A stretch of 64,000 nucleotides of DNA, taken from the NCBI RefSeq assembly GCF_900187605.1, contig NZ_FYEA01000001.1:1-64000 (forward strand), in the 5' to 3' direction. A model generated the notes under the pieces. It worked only from the letters and a program-made list of their open reading frames with translations. It was not told the DNA's origin and searched no databases. The position numbers were made by a program, and so were the translations under genes. The stretch comes from Pseudomonas sp. Irchel 3H7. Its GTDB lineage: Bacteria > Pseudomonadota > Gammaproteobacteria > Pseudomonadales > Pseudomonadaceae. Positions 51,984 to 61,966 of the stretch are shown here, piece by piece (the first letter of the stretch is position 1; every line of letters begins with the position of its first letter).

Positions 51984-52388
51984 ATGAAAGCCCTGCCCTT
52001 CTTCGCCGCCGCCCTCGCCCTGAGCCTCTGCGCCTCTGCCGCCTTCGCCCACGACCCATCTGAAAAAGTCACCGTCCTGCAAGACCAGATGCTGAAAAAC
52101 GCCCCCGGCAAAAAAGCCATGATGATCGAAGTCGACTACAAACCCGGCCAATCCTCCATCGCCCATAAACACGACGGCACCGCCATGGCCTACGTGCTCG
52201 AAGGCGAGGTGATTTCCCAGGTAAAAGGCGAACAGGCAATCACCTACAAGAAGGGTCAGTTCTGGTACGAACCGGCCGGTTCCGAACATCTGGTGTCGAA
52301 AAATGCCAGCCAGAGCAAACCTGCGAAGTTGCTGGTGTTCATGGTGCTGGCCCCGGATGAGCAAGTGCTGATCCCGCTGAAAAACTGA
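51984..52388 (+). CDS. Periplasmic cupin-domain protein
   Basis: 134 residues: signal peptide (MKALPFFAAALALSLCASAAFA), then a single cupin barrel with 'SSIAHKHDGTAMAYVLEGEV' (HxH and Glu) and 'WYEPAGSEHLVSKN' (second His). It is a typical small periplasmic metal-binding cupin; the substrate is unknown. It is single-gene, closed by a terminator 27 nt downstream. Confidence 0.9.
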   Translation: MKALPFFAAALALSLCASAAFAHDPSEKVTVLQDQMLKNAPGKKAMMIEVDYKPGQSSIAHKHDGTAMAYVLEGEVISQVKGEQAITYKKGQFWYEPAGSEHLVSKNASQSKPAKLLVFMVLAPDEQVLIPLKN

Positions 52389-52414
52389 TGGCTGTTTAAC
52401 CAGCCATAAATAAA

Positions 52415-52447
52415 CGGGCGCAAATCATCGTTTCGCGCCTTTTTATT
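52415..52447 (+). terminator. Terminator of the cupin gene
   Basis: GGGCGCAAA pairs with TTTCGCGCC (one bulge) and is followed by TTTTTATTT. A second small hairpin TGGCTG...CAGCCA lies just before it. Confidence 0.85.
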
Positions 52448-52605
52448 TCCCGGCGCAATTAACCGCGCCGGGTTACAGCAAATGAAACTATCTAACACGT
52501 TTTAACTCAGCAAATTGTCAGGTTGGCGGGTTTAGTCTGAATTAACGGTCGTCACCAACGACCTTTAAAACTTTCCGACTGATGTTGTTTCACGGGAGAA
52601 ACACC

Positions 52606-53319
52606 ATGAAACTTGCGTTCACCAGTGTACTGGCGATATCGGTTTTAACGCTGTCAGCCTGTTCGGTACCCACCGCGCCTCAAGCCGTTTCCTCACTGGA
52701 CACCCTGCTCCCCCATCCCACCGGCCGCAGCAGCGCCACTCAGGTGAAAAGCGGTCCCGGCGTCGCGCTCGGCGTCATCTACAGCCCAAGCACCCAGACC
52801 AATCGCGAATACCTGCGCGACTATCAGGCCAACGCCGGCACCGGTTTCGGCCAGAGCCTGCTGGTGCAACCGATCCATGACGCCTACGTCGCCAGCTCGA
52901 AACCGGACATGGCGGTGGACTGGGTCAATGCATCCCTGCAACGTCAGTTTGGCTCAGTGACGGTGTATCCGGACATGCAGAGCCTGCGCGCAGCCAGACC
53001 GGATGTGGTGGCGATTGTCGATACCCACAGCCAGTTGATTACCTCGCGCAGTTCCGACATCAAAGCTGATGTCAGTGCCGACTTTTATGATGCGCAGTTG
53101 AACTACATCGGTACGGCGAAAGGTTCAGAGGCGCGAGAACTGACGCCGGTGTGGGCGGACTTCAAGCGGTCGGAAGAGATAGTTGCCGATATTAATCAGC
53201 AGCAGGATGTGCAAGTTCGGGCGTTGCAGAAGTTTGACCAGTCGCTCAACAATTTGGTCGCGCGGCCGGCGGATAAAGTGTCGATGCTCAATAGTGAACA
53301 AGATAAAAAGTTGTATTGA
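52606..53319 (+). CDS. Conserved lipoprotein, function unknown
   Basis: 237 residues. Lipobox VLTLSAC (MKLAFTSVLAISVLTLSAC). The mature part has 'GPGVALGVIYSPSTQTNREYLRDYQ' and 'ARPDVVAIVDTHSQLITSRSSDIKADVSADFYDAQLNYIGTAKG', a mixed alpha/beta domain seen in conserved Pseudomonas lipoproteins. I cannot give a function. ATG at 52606 has GGGAG 8 nt upstream; the earlier frame start lacks a ribosome-binding site. It stands alone, followed by REP elements and convergent with gdhB. Confidence 0.82.
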   Translation: MKLAFTSVLAISVLTLSACSVPTAPQAVSSLDTLLPHPTGRSSATQVKSGPGVALGVIYSPSTQTNREYLRDYQANAGTGFGQSLLVQPIHDAYVASSKPDMAVDWVNASLQRQFGSVTVYPDMQSLRAARPDVVAIVDTHSQLITSRSSDIKADVSADFYDAQLNYIGTAKGSEARELTPVWADFKRSEEIVADINQQQDVQVRALQKFDQSLNNLVARPADKVSMLNSEQDKKLY

Positions 53320-53332
53320 ATGTAAGAGCCTA

Positions 53333-53403
53333 ATCGCTGGCAAGCCAGCTCCCACAGGTATTGCGAACGCCACAAAACCTGTGGGAGCTGGCTTGCCAGC
53401 GAT
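53333..53403. repeat. Inverted REP pair between the lipoprotein gene and gdhB
   Basis: ATCGCTGGCAAGCCAGCTCC faces its exact complement across about 20 bp. Confidence 0.9.
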
Positions 53404-53438
53404 GAGGCAGGAACAGCCAGCACAAAACCCTCAGACAG

Positions 53439-53477
53439 AAAAAAGCCCCGGCATCTCACGACACCGGGGCTTTTTAT
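53439..53477. terminator. Two-way terminator between convergent genes
   Basis: AAAAAAGCCCCGG pairs with CCGGGGCTTTTT, giving a strong stem with T-runs on both strands. It serves gdhB on the minus strand and the lipoprotein gene on the plus strand. Confidence 0.93.
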
Positions 53478-53488
53478 TCAACCACTAC

Positions 53489-56400
53489 TTACGCCAGTTC
53501 AAGCTCGGCATTCGCAGCAACCGCAGGCACGACCGCTTGCCCGCTCAACGCCAAATCCAGCAACTCACGGTTGGCCACTGCATACATGGCGTAGTCCGTG
53601 CCGCTTGCCGCGCGGATTTCCACCAGCATGGCGCGCCAGCGCGAGATCATGCTTTCGTGCTGTTCCATCCACAGCGCCAGACGTGCTTCCACGTCCAGTG
53701 TGCCGTCGCCTTGTTGCAGGACGGAGATGGTGATCGCACGTTGCTGCCAGTCGACGTCATCACGGAACGCTTCACGGGCCAGGGCTTGCCAGTTGTTTTC
53801 AACCGGCAGTGCGCTGATCTGTTGCAGGTACCAGGTGATGTCCAGCGCACTGCCCACGGCGAAGTAGGCCTTGGCCACTTCAGCAGGGTTCTGGCCAGTC
53901 ACGTCGGACGCTTCGATGATCGGCAGCAAGGTGTACAGGTGCGAGGTGCCCGCAACCATACGCGCCAGCAATTCCGGTACACCGGCTTCGACGTACGCCT
54001 GATAACGCGCCTGCCAGTTTTCACGGATTTCGCCGCTCAGCAGTTCGTCGAGTTTCAGGCCCAGCTCTTTCAGGTGCGGACCGAAATGCGCGACGTCACG
54101 GGCAGCGTTCTGCTCGTTGCGACGGGCACGCAGGAACCAGCGCGTAGCGCGGCGGCCCAGACGCATCAGCTCGTCCATCAACTCCAGTTGCACATCAGCG
54201 CTGACTTGGTAGTCCAGCGCTTCGATCTGACGGAACCAGTGCGGGAGGTGGAAGATGTCGCGCACGATCACATAAGCGCCAGCGACGTTCGCCGGGCTCA
54301 TGCCGGTCGACTCTTTGAGTCGTTGAACGAAGGTGATGCCCATGTGGTTGACCAGGTCGTTGGCGATCTGGGTGCTGACGATCTCGCGCTTCAGACGGTG
54401 CCGACGCATGGCTTCGGAGAACTTGCTGACCAGAGACGGCGGGAACGCCGTTTCCATGTCGCGGGTCAGGTAATCGTCGTCCGGTACCAGCGAGCCCAAC
54501 AGCTGCTCTTTGAGGTCGATCTTGCTGTACGAGATCAGCACCGACAGCTCAGGACGGGTCAGACCGTGGCCTTCAGCAATACGCTCGGCCAGTTGCTCTT
54601 CGGTCGGCAAGAACTCGATGGCACGGTCCAGCTTGCCACGGCCTTCCAGATCGCTCATCAGACGCTTGTACTCAGCGATGCGCGCATAAGCGCGACGGGC
54701 CGCCAGGGACAGGGCCTGAGTCTGCTTGTAGTTGTTGCCCAGCACCAGATTGCCGACTTCGTCGGTCATGCTCGCCAGTAACTGGTTGCGTTGCTTGTCG
54801 GTCATGTCACCGGCCTGAACCACTTCGTTCAGCAGGATCTTGATGTTCACTTCGTGGTCGGAGCAGTCGACGCCACCGGCGTTGTCGATGAAGTCGGTGT
54901 TGGAACCGCCGCCATTCAGACCGAACTCCACACGACCCAGTTGGGTCATGCCGAGGTTACCGCCCTCGCCCACGACTTTGCAGCGCAGTTCGTTGCCGTT
55001 GACGCGCAGTGCATCGTTGGCCTTGTCGCCGACATCGGCGTGGCTTTCAGTGCTGGCTTTGACGTAAGTACCGATACCGCCGTTCCACAGCAGATCCACC
55101 GGTGCCTTGAGCAAGGCGTTCAGCAGTTCGGTCGGGGTCAGTTTGTCAGCCTTGATGTCGAAGCGTTCCTGCATCTGCGGGGAGATCGCGATGCTCTTCG
55201 CGCTGCGCGAGAAGATACCGCCACCTTCGGACATGATGCTGGTGTCGTAGTCGGTCCAGGCCGAACGCGGCAGGTCGAACATGCGCTGACGCTCGACGAA
55301 GCTGGTCGCCGGGTTCGGGTTCGGGTCGATGAAGATGTGCATGTGGTTGAAGGCAGCGACCAGTTGCAGCTTGTCGGACATCAACAGACCGTTACCGAAC
55401 ACGTCACCGGCCATGTCGCCGACGCCCACAACAGTGATGCTGTCTTCCTGAACATTGATACCGCGCTCGCGGAAGTGACGCTGTACGCCAACCCACGCGC
55501 CTTTGGCGGTAATGCCCATTTTCTTGTGGTCGTAACCGGCTGAACCACCGGACGCAAACGCGTCACCCAGCCAGAAGCCGTAGTCGATGGCGATGCCGTT
55601 GGCGATGTCGGAGAAGGTCGCAGTGCCCTTGTCCGCCGCGACTACCAGGTACGGGTCGTCATCGTCGTGGCGAACCACGTTCAATGGCGGCACCAGTGCG
55701 CCGTCTTTCAGGTTGTCGGTGATGTCCAACAGGCCCGAGATGAAGATGCGGTAGCAGGCGATGCCCTCGGCCGCGATCTCGTCACGGCTGCCGCCCAGTG
55801 GCAGGCGACGCGGCAGGAAGCCGCCCTTCGCACCCACCGGCACGATGACCGAGTTCTTCACTTGCTGGGCTTTTACCAGGCCGAGGACTTCGGTACGGAA
55901 GTCTTCTTCACGGTCGGACCAGCGCAGACCACCACGAGCGACGTTACCGAAGCGCAGGTGCACGCCTTCAACGCGTGGCGAGTAAACGAAGATTTCGAAC
56001 TTCGGCACTGGCTTCGGCAGTTCAGGGATCGCGTGCGGGTTGAACTTGAAGCTGAAGTACGACTTGTTCTGGCCGTTGGCGTCAGTCTGATAGAAGTTGG
56101 TACGCAGGGTGGCTTTGATCAGGTCGAGGTAACGACGCAGGATGCGGTCTTCGTTGAGCACCTGGACGTCGTCCAGTGCGGTCAGAATCGCTTGTTCCAG
56201 ACGCAGTTGCTTGTCTTCCAGATCGTCGCTGCCGAGTTTGCGCGCCAGATAGAAGCGGGTCTTGAACAACCGGGTCAGCTCGCGAGCGATGTCGGTGTGG
56301 TTGTTCAGGGTGCTGGCGATGTAGCCCAGATCGAAGCCCAGACGAATCTGCTTCAGGTAACGCGCATAAGCACGCAGCAGCGCCACGTCGCGCCACGGCA

Positions 56401-58384
56401 GGCCGGCGGTCAGAACCAGACGGTTGAACGCATCGTTTTCGGCATCGCCACGGACGATGTGGACGAAGGCGTCCTGCAGGGTGTCGTTGAGTTGCTGGAT
56501 GTCGAGGTCCAGGCCTTCAGCGGCAGTGAACGCGAAGTCATGAATCCAGAACTCGCGGCCATTGGTGTGACGCAGACGGTACGGGAATTCACCCAGTACG
56601 CGCAGGCCGAGGTTTTCCAGAATCGGCAAGACGTCGGACAGCGCCAGCGGCGTGTCGGCGTGGTACAGCTTGCAATGCAGCTCGCGCTGGCCGGAGACCT
56701 GACCGAGCGGCTGATAGAAGCTCATCACCAACGGATTTTTTTCGTTGAGGCTCAGCAGGTGCTGCATGTCGACCACGGCCGAATGCGCGGCAAAACGCTC
56801 GCGGTAGCCGGCCGGGAAGCCTTTCGGGAAGTCGGCCAGCACGTTGGTGCCGTGGGCTTCGCCGAAGCTCTCGACGGTCAGAGCGGCGTAATCATCCTGC
56901 CAGCTGCGGCAGGCTTGCACGACTTCTTTTTCCAGCAGCACCGGGTCGATGTCGAGACGGTTTTTCGGGTCGACACGCAGGATCAACTGCACGCGCGCCA
57001 GTACCGACTCGGAGAAGAATGTCCAGAATTCGCAATCGGAAGCCTTCAGGCGCTCCATCAGCACTTGCTGGATCTTCTGGCGAACTTCGGTGGAATAGAT
57101 GTCGCGCGGCACGTAGGCCAGGCAGTAGCAGAAACGACCGTACGGGTCTTTGCGCAGGAACACGCGGATCTTGTTGCGTTCCTGGATCTGCACGATCGAC
57201 ATGACGGTGGTGAACAGTTCGTCGACCGGAGTCTGGAACAGGTCATCACGCGGCAATACTTCGAGCACCTGCGCCAGTTCCTTGCCCAAGTGAGCCTTGG
57301 ACTGGAAGCCGGAGCGCGTTTCGATTTCTTCGACCTTGCGGCGGATGAACGGGATGACCCGCACGCTCTCGCCATACACCGAGGAGGTGTACAGGCCCAT
57401 GAAGCGGTGTTCCTTGATGACTTTGCCGTCAGCGTCGATTTCACGGATCGACACGTAGTCCGGGTACGCCGGACGATGTACACGGCTTGGATGCGCAGCC
57501 TTGGCGAACGACAGCAGGGTCGGTTCGCGCAGGTAGGCAACGGCGTAGTCTTCGATGCGCAGGTCTTCGTAGGTCAGGCCGGTGCGCAGCAGTTTGGTCA
57601 GGCCGAGGAAGGAGTTCTGGTCGTACTCGATGTGGCCGCCATCGGCCTGATCGGTGACCACGAACTCTTCGTAGCCGAGGAAGGTGAAGTGGTTGCCCAC
57701 CAGCCATTCCAGGAAGCTTTTGATTTCGTTCTTTTCGTCGGTATCGACGGCGAACGCGCTGTTGTCGAGTTTGGTGAGGATTTCCTGCACCTTGGCTTTC
57801 ATCGGCTCGAAATCGGCGACCGCGACGCGGACTTCACCGAGAACCTGTTCCAGCTCTTTGCTCAGCACATTCAGTTCGGCCGCGTTGGCGCAGCGGTCGA
57901 TTTCCAGGTACATCAGCGATTCATGCAGAACGCCTTCGCCGGTGCTGCCTTTTGGCAGGATTTCCAGCAGCTCGCCCTTGCTGCCACGACGCACGCTGAG
58001 CACGGTGGTTTGCAGGGTGTGGATGCTGTAGCCGCGGCGGTTCAGCTCGGTGCGGACCGAGTCGACCAGAAATGGCAGGTCGTGGTGCAGGACTTCGACC
58101 GCTGTATGGGTCGACTGCCAGCCATGACGCTCGTAATCAGGGTTGTAGACGCGCACTTGCGGTTGCGCGTGATCGAAGCGCTCAAGCAGGCGCCACGCGG
58201 AAAGAGTACAGCCAGCGAGGTCGGAGAGGCGACGTTGAGTCAGCTCGTCCAGGGAAATGATGCCGAAGAATTGTTCAGCGAACAGCGCCACTTGTGGCAG
58301 TGCCTGTTCACTGATGTGCTGCGCCAGTGCCGCTTGCAGTTGGTGCTGGAAGTCGGCTTTGCTGGCTGCGGTGAAGAACGCCAT
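53489..58384 (-). CDS. gdhB: NAD-specific glutamate dehydrogenase, 180-kDa class
   Basis: 1631 residues, the size of the large GDH of pseudomonads. It turns glutamate into 2-oxoglutarate and ammonia with NAD+ for growth on amino acids. The N-terminal 700 residues are the regulatory ACT-like part ('HHDLPFLVDSVRTELNRRGYSIHTLQ'). The catalytic core has 'VARGGLRWSDREEDFRTEVLGLVKAQQVKNSVIVPVGAKGGF' with the active-site Lys, and 'GVGDMAGDVFGNGLL' for NAD binding. ATG at 58384 (MAFFTAASKADFQHQL) has GGAG 9 nt upstream; the earlier start in the frame would be a 45-residue low-quality extension. Monocistronic. The 911-codon open frame opposite is a codon-bias shadow. Confidence 0.96.
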   Translation of the reverse strand: MAFFTAASKADFQHQLQAALAQHISEQALPQVALFAEQFFGIISLDELTQRRLSDLAGCTLSAWRLLERFDHAQPQVRVYNPDYERHGWQSTHTAVEVLHHDLPFLVDSVRTELNRRGYSIHTLQTTVLSVRRGSKGELLEILPKGSTGEGVLHESLMYLEIDRCANAAELNVLSKELEQVLGEVRVAVADFEPMKAKVQEILTKLDNSAFAVDTDEKNEIKSFLEWLVGNHFTFLGYEEFVVTDQADGGHIEYDQNSFLGLTKLLRTGLTYEDLRIEDYAVAYLREPTLLSFAKAAHPSRVHRPAYPDYVSIREIDADGKVIKEHRFMGLYTSSVYGESVRVIPFIRRKVEEIETRSGFQSKAHLGKELAQVLEVLPRDDLFQTPVDELFTTVMSIVQIQERNKIRVFLRKDPYGRFCYCLAYVPRDIYSTEVRQKIQQVLMERLKASDCEFWTFFSESVLARVQLILRVDPKNRLDIDPVLLEKEVVQACRSWQDDYAALTVESFGEAHGTNVLADFPKGFPAGYRERFAAHSAVVDMQHLLSLNEKNPLVMSFYQPLGQVSGQRELHCKLYHADTPLALSDVLPILENLGLRVLGEFPYRLRHTNGREFWIHDFAFTAAEGLDLDIQQLNDTLQDAFVHIVRGDAENDAFNRLVLTAGLPWRDVALLRAYARYLKQIRLGFDLGYIASTLNNHTDIARELTRLFKTRFYLARKLGSDDLEDKQLRLEQAILTALDDVQVLNEDRILRRYLDLIKATLRTNFYQTDANGQNKSYFSFKFNPHAIPELPKPVPKFEIFVYSPRVEGVHLRFGNVARGGLRWSDREEDFRTEVLGLVKAQQVKNSVIVPVGAKGGFLPRRLPLGGSRDEIAAEGIACYRIFISGLLDITDNLKDGALVPPLNVVRHDDDDPYLVVAADKGTATFSDIANGIAIDYGFWLGDAFASGGSAGYDHKKMGITAKGAWVGVQRHFRERGINVQEDSITVVGVGDMAGDVFGNGLLMSDKLQLVAAFNHMHIFIDPNPNPATSFVERQRMFDLPRSAWTDYDTSIMSEGGGIFSRSAKSIAISPQMQERFDIKADKLTPTELLNALLKAPVDLLWNGGIGTYVKASTESHADVGDKANDALRVNGNELRCKVVGEGGNLGMTQLGRVEFGLNGGGSNTDFIDNAGGVDCSDHEVNIKILLNEVVQAGDMTDKQRNQLLASMTDEVGNLVLGNNYKQTQALSLAARRAYARIAEYKRLMSDLEGRGKLDRAIEFLPTEEQLAERIAEGHGLTRPELSVLISYSKIDLKEQLLGSLVPDDDYLTRDMETAFPPSLVSKFSEAMRRHRLKREIVSTQIANDLVNHMGITFVQRLKESTGMSPANVAGAYVIVRDIFHLPHWFRQIEALDYQVSADVQLELMDELMRLGRRATRWFLRARRNEQNAARDVAHFGPHLKELGLKLDELLSGEIRENWQARYQAYVEAGVPELLARMVAGTSHLYTLLPIIEASDVTGQNPAEVAKAYFAVGSALDITWYLQQISALPVENNWQALAREAFRDDVDWQQRAITISVLQQGDGTLDVEARLALWMEQHESMISRWRAMLVEIRAASGTDYAMYAVANRELLDLALSGQAVVPAVAANAELELA

Positions 58385-58888
58385 CTGTGGTACTCCGCTT
58401 AAGCTTGTTATTGATGGAAAGCGTCGCGTGCAACACCCCTTTCGGGGCTTGTGTCGCCCTGTTCCTGATTCTCGGGCAGAGGAAACAGGGGGACAGGTGG
58501 GTGAAGCTGGACGGGACACTCAGGTCACATTCACCTTCCATAGAATGAGCATCTGCAAAAGCGACTGCCAGCGGTGCCGACAATGCCTTTACGGGTGCTC
58601 ATCCGTTGCGCAGCTTAAAGGGTGCGACAATGTGTCTGCTTGCGGTGCTGCGACATATTCGGTCATTGGCACGTAAACCGAGGGTTTGGCACCGGTAAAC
58701 ACTAGCACTCGTGGCGCAAAACGCTGGTCTGAATGCCCGTTTTTACGGTACATGCGTGCCAGAAATGACCATTGACCCACGTCGCGTTCACGACACATCC
58801 TCTGACACTCTCACATGCAGAAATTCCCGAGGACTGGCAGAATCGCGCCCATTAGCGACCGACACGCCCTTTGAGGCAGGAATTGACC
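58385..58888. other. 500-bp promoter gap between gdhB and the next gene
   Basis: No gene seen. It holds the two divergent promoters and a small CCCC-TTTC-GGGG hairpin at about 58437-58448, in the 5' leader of gdhB. Confidence 0.45.
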
Positions 58889-59242
58889 ATGCAAATGACC
58901 ACCGCCCTACTGATCGTCAACCCGTGCGATGACGAAGAAGACAACATGGCCATGCTCTGCTGCCACAGCGACAAGGGCGACATGTTCCTGATGAGCCGCT
59001 ACCCGGATGAGGATGAGCTGGAAATCACCCTGGATGGCGAGCCTTCGACCCTCGACGGTGTGAAAGTCACCCTGACTTCGACGCTGCTGAAGATCGAGAT
59101 TGCGGCGGCGGATGCCGATGCGTTGAATGGGGATGATGTGCTGGAGATCAGCTTTAACCCGGATATGGTGGATCTGGATGAGGTTGTCGAGACCTTGACG
59201 AACATCCTTGACGGGACGGGTACCTTCATTAACGAAGTTTGA
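58889..59242 (+). CDS. Small acidic protein, function unknown
   Basis: 117 residues, strongly acidic ('VNPCDDEEDNMAMLCCHSDKGDMFLMSRYPDEDELEITLDGEPSTLDGVKV'; 'NGDDVLEISFNPDMVDLDEVVETLTNIL'). It is beta-rich and has no signal peptide or membrane helix. It is a conserved Pseudomonas protein of unknown role. ATG at 58889 was chosen because CAGGA stands 8 nt before it. Confidence 0.8.
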   Translation: MQMTTALLIVNPCDDEEDNMAMLCCHSDKGDMFLMSRYPDEDELEITLDGEPSTLDGVKVTLTSTLLKIEIAAADADALNGDDVLEISFNPDMVDLDEVVETLTNILDGTGTFINEV

Positions 59243-59260
59243 TGGCGTCCAGACTGGCCC

Positions 59261-59353
59261 CATCGCTGGCAAGCCAGCTCCCACAGGTATCAGCGGTGTG
59301 AACGCGATCTATGCAACACATCGGTCCCTGTGGGAGCTGGCTTGCCAGCGATG
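59261..59353. repeat. Inverted REP pair (CGCTGGCAAGCCAGC type)
   Basis: CATCGCTGGCAAGCCAGCTC and its exact complement flank about 43 bp after the acidic protein gene. Confidence 0.92.
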
Positions 59354-59371
59354 AGGCCTTCACCGACAGCC

Positions 59372-59447
59372 AAAAGATCGCAGCCTGCGGCAGCTCCTAC
59401 ATTGGAATGCAATCACCTGTAGGAGCTGCCGCAGGCTGCGATCTTTT
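59372..59447. repeat. Inverted REP pair (GTAGGAGCTGCCGCAGGC type)
   Basis: AAAAGATCGCAGCCTGCGGC... and its complement (about 30-bp arms) directly follow the previous REP pair. Two different palindrome families are stacked in one gap. The rest of 59448-59562 is the moxR promoter region. Confidence 0.92.
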
Positions 59448-59562
59448 GCCTTTTTCTACAAAATGCCGTTAGTCGCCACCCCCCGCGATGGATTAAAGTA
59501 ACGCCCCCAGCCCCGGCGTTATCCGAACGCCTGTGGCCACCCCTTTCCAGGAACAGTCACCG

Positions 59563-60522
59563 ATGGAACATCGTGAAGCGCTGCTGGCGCTGCGAACCTT
59601 TCTTTCAACGCAGATTCTCGGCCAGGAAAAACTCATCGAGCGTTTGCTCATCGCCCTGCTCGCCGATGGCCACATGCTGGTCGAGGGCGCTCCGGGTCTG
59701 GCCAAGACCAAAGCGATCAAAGAACTCGCCGAGGGCATCGAAGCTCAGTTCCATCGCATTCAGTTCACCCCGGATCTGCTGCCGGCCGACATCACCGGCA
59801 CCGAGATCTATCGCCCGGAAACCGGCAGTTTTGTGTTCCAGCAAGGGCCGATCTTCCACAACCTGGTGTTGGCGGACGAAATCAACCGTGCCCCGGCCAA
59901 GGTGCAATCGGCGCTGCTCGAAGCCATGGCCGAGCGTCAAGTCAGTGTCGGCCGCAGCACTTATGAGCTGTCGCCGCTGTTTCTGGTGATGGCCACGCAA
60001 AACCCGATCGAGCAGGAAGGCACTTACCCGCTGCCGGAAGCGCAACTCGACCGCTTCCTGATGCACGTGAAAATCGGTTTCCCGGACGCCGCCGTCGAAC
60101 GTCGCATCCTCCAGCAGGCCCGTGGCGAAGCGCTGAACGGCGAAACCAAGCCCGAGCGCCGCGTCAGCCAACAGGCGATCTTTGCTGCACGCAAGGAAAT
60201 CCTCGGTCTGTACATGGCCGACGCCGTGGAGGAATACCTCGTGCAACTGGTCATGGCCACGCGCAACCCGGCCAAGTTCGACCCGGAAATGGCCGAGTGG
60301 ATCGCCTATGGCGCCAGCCCGCGTGGCTCGATTGCCCTTGACCGCTGCGCCCGCGCCCACGCCTGGCTGGCCGGTCGCGACTTCGTCAGCCCGGAAGACA
60401 TTCAAGCGGTGCTGTTCGATGTGTTGCGTCACCGCATCATCCTGTCGTTTGAAGCCGAAGCCGCCGGCATCGATCAGGATCGGGTGGTGCAGCGGATTCT
60501 CGACGTCGTAGCTGTCGCTTGA
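59563..60522 (+). CDS. MoxR-type AAA+ ATPase
   Basis: 319 residues. Walker A GAPGLAKT (42-49), Walker B 'LVLADEINRAP' (D105, E106), sensor 1 'MATQNPIEQEGTYPLPEAQLDRF', and the C-terminal lid. MoxR ATPases act as chaperones for maturation of metal or VWA proteins, usually with DUF58 and VWA genes as here. ATG at 59563 has AGGAA upstream; an earlier ATG at 59533 lacks one. It is the first gene of a five-gene operon reaching past the window. Confidence 0.93.
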   Translation: MEHREALLALRTFLSTQILGQEKLIERLLIALLADGHMLVEGAPGLAKTKAIKELAEGIEAQFHRIQFTPDLLPADITGTEIYRPETGSFVFQQGPIFHNLVLADEINRAPAKVQSALLEAMAERQVSVGRSTYELSPLFLVMATQNPIEQEGTYPLPEAQLDRFLMHVKIGFPDAAVERRILQQARGEALNGETKPERRVSQQAIFAARKEILGLYMADAVEEYLVQLVMATRNPAKFDPEMAEWIAYGASPRGSIALDRCARAHAWLAGRDFVSPEDIQAVLFDVLRHRIILSFEAEAAGIDQDRVVQRILDVVAVA

Positions 60523-60527
60523 CCCCC

Positions 60528-61472
60528 ATGAACGCCTCCCAGCCGTCAGAACCGGGCATCCGCGTCAGCCTCGCCGAGCTGATCGAGATGCGTCACCGTG
60601 TGCGCGAGGTGCAGCTGTTTTCCACGCCGAGTCAGCGCAGCCCGCTGATCGGCCTGCATCACTCGAAATTCCGTGGCCGTGGCGTCGACTTCGATCAGGT
60701 GCGGGTCTATCAGGCCGGCGACGACGTGCGCACCATCGACTGGCGCGTCACCGCACGCACGCAAGAGCCGCACACCAAGCTGTTCCATGAAGAACGCGAA
60801 CGGCCGATTTTCATTATGGTCGAGCAAAGCACGCGGCTGTTTTTCGGTTCCGGGTTGATGTTCAAATCGGTGCTGGCAGCGCAAGTGGCGGCTTTGATTG
60901 GTTGGGCCGCGCTGGGGCATAACGACCGGGTTGGCGGACTGGTCTTCGGCGACAACGAGCACTATGAAATCAAGCCACGGCGCAGCAAACAGAGCCTGCT
61001 GCAATTGCTCAACCGTCTGGTCAAGGTCAACCAGTCGCTGCACAGCGAGCGTGAGCCGGATCGCGATGCGTTTGGCGTGGCTTTGCGCCGTGCCCGCGAA
61101 GTGTTGCGTCCAGGCAGCCTGGCCATCGTGATCTGTGACGAACGCGCACTGTCCGACAGCGCCGAGCAACAGCTCAGCCTGTTATCGCGTCATTGCGACC
61201 TGTTGATGTTGCCGATTTCCGATCCGCTGGATCACGCCCTGCCCGCCGCCGGGCTGTTGCGCTTCGCACAACGCGGTGCGCAACTGGAACTCGACACGTT
61301 GAACTTCGAGCTGCGCCAGACCTATCGTGCCCAGGCCGAAGCACGCATCGCTCGCTGGGAACTGCTCGCGCAAAAGCTGCGGGTGTTGCTGATGCCGCTG
61401 AGCACGCAAAGTGAAATGGTCGAGCAGATGCGCGAATTCCTCAATCCGCAGCGTCCGGGGAAAGGTCGATGA
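60528..61472 (+). CDS. DUF58 domain protein
   Basis: 314 residues. The DUF58 signature 'FRGRGVDFDQVRVYQAGDDVRTIDWRVTARTQEPHTKLFHEERERPIFIMVEQSTRLFFG' is complete, with a VWA-like fold after it. These proteins partner MoxR ATPases. ATG at 60528 starts 5 nt after the moxR stop; the gene end overlaps the DUF4381 start (ATGA). Confidence 0.92.
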   Translation: MNASQPSEPGIRVSLAELIEMRHRVREVQLFSTPSQRSPLIGLHHSKFRGRGVDFDQVRVYQAGDDVRTIDWRVTARTQEPHTKLFHEERERPIFIMVEQSTRLFFGSGLMFKSVLAAQVAALIGWAALGHNDRVGGLVFGDNEHYEIKPRRSKQSLLQLLNRLVKVNQSLHSEREPDRDAFGVALRRAREVLRPGSLAIVICDERALSDSAEQQLSLLSRHCDLLMLPISDPLDHALPAAGLLRFAQRGAQLELDTLNFELRQTYRAQAEARIARWELLAQKLRVLLMPLSTQSEMVEQMREFLNPQRPGKGR

Positions 61473-61966
61473 ACGGCCTCGAACAACTGCAACCGCTGAT
61501 CTCGCCGCCACCGATTGCCTTCTGGCCGCCGGCGCCAGGCTGGTGGCTGCTCCTGTTGTTATTGCCGCTGCTCGGTTTCGCCGTGTGGAAGCTGCGCCGC
61601 TTCATTCCCATGAGGAAACGCCCGATCGTCCGTGCCGAGCAGCCGCTCGACCCGGTGCGCGTCGCCGCCCTCGCTGAACTCGCACAAATGCCCAAACCCT
61701 ACGACGGCGCCCCGGCCGGTGCCTGGCTGCAGCAACTCAACGGCCTGCTCAAACGCCTGTGCCGCAACCATTACCCCTACAGCCAGAGCCACACCCTCAA
61801 CGGGCGTAAATGGCTGGCCTTTCTCGACAACCGTTGTCCGGCGGCCGGTCTGACGCGCTGGATGGTGCTGGTCGAAGGCGCGTACAAACCGGAATGCAAA
61901 CTCGACGACAAAGCCATCGCCGGCCTGACCCAGGCTGTCGACACGTGGATTCGCAAACATGTTTGA
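61469..61966 (+). CDS. DUF4381 membrane protein
   Basis: 165 residues. One membrane helix ('PPAPGWWLLLLLLPLLGFAVWKLRRF') follows a short N-terminus with 'LQPLISPPPIAFWPPAPGWW'; a cytoplasmic helical domain then has 'LNGLLKRLCRNHYPYSQSHTLNGRKWLAFLD'. This is the DUF4381 pattern found in MoxR-VWA operons. It overlaps both neighbours by a few bases. Confidence 0.9.
   Translation: MNGLEQLQPLISPPPIAFWPPAPGWWLLLLLLPLLGFAVWKLRRFIPMRKRPIVRAEQPLDPVRVAALAELAQMPKPYDGAPAGAWLQQLNGLLKRLCRNHYPYSQSHTLNGRKWLAFLDNRCPAAGLTRWMVLVEGAYKPECKLDDKAIAGLTQAVDTWIRKHV

Noticed and set aside
55667..58402. 911-codon plus-strand frame opposite gdhB
   Set aside because: Antisense shadow of a well-defined enzyme gene; its product has no recognisable fold and the start lies inside gdhB.
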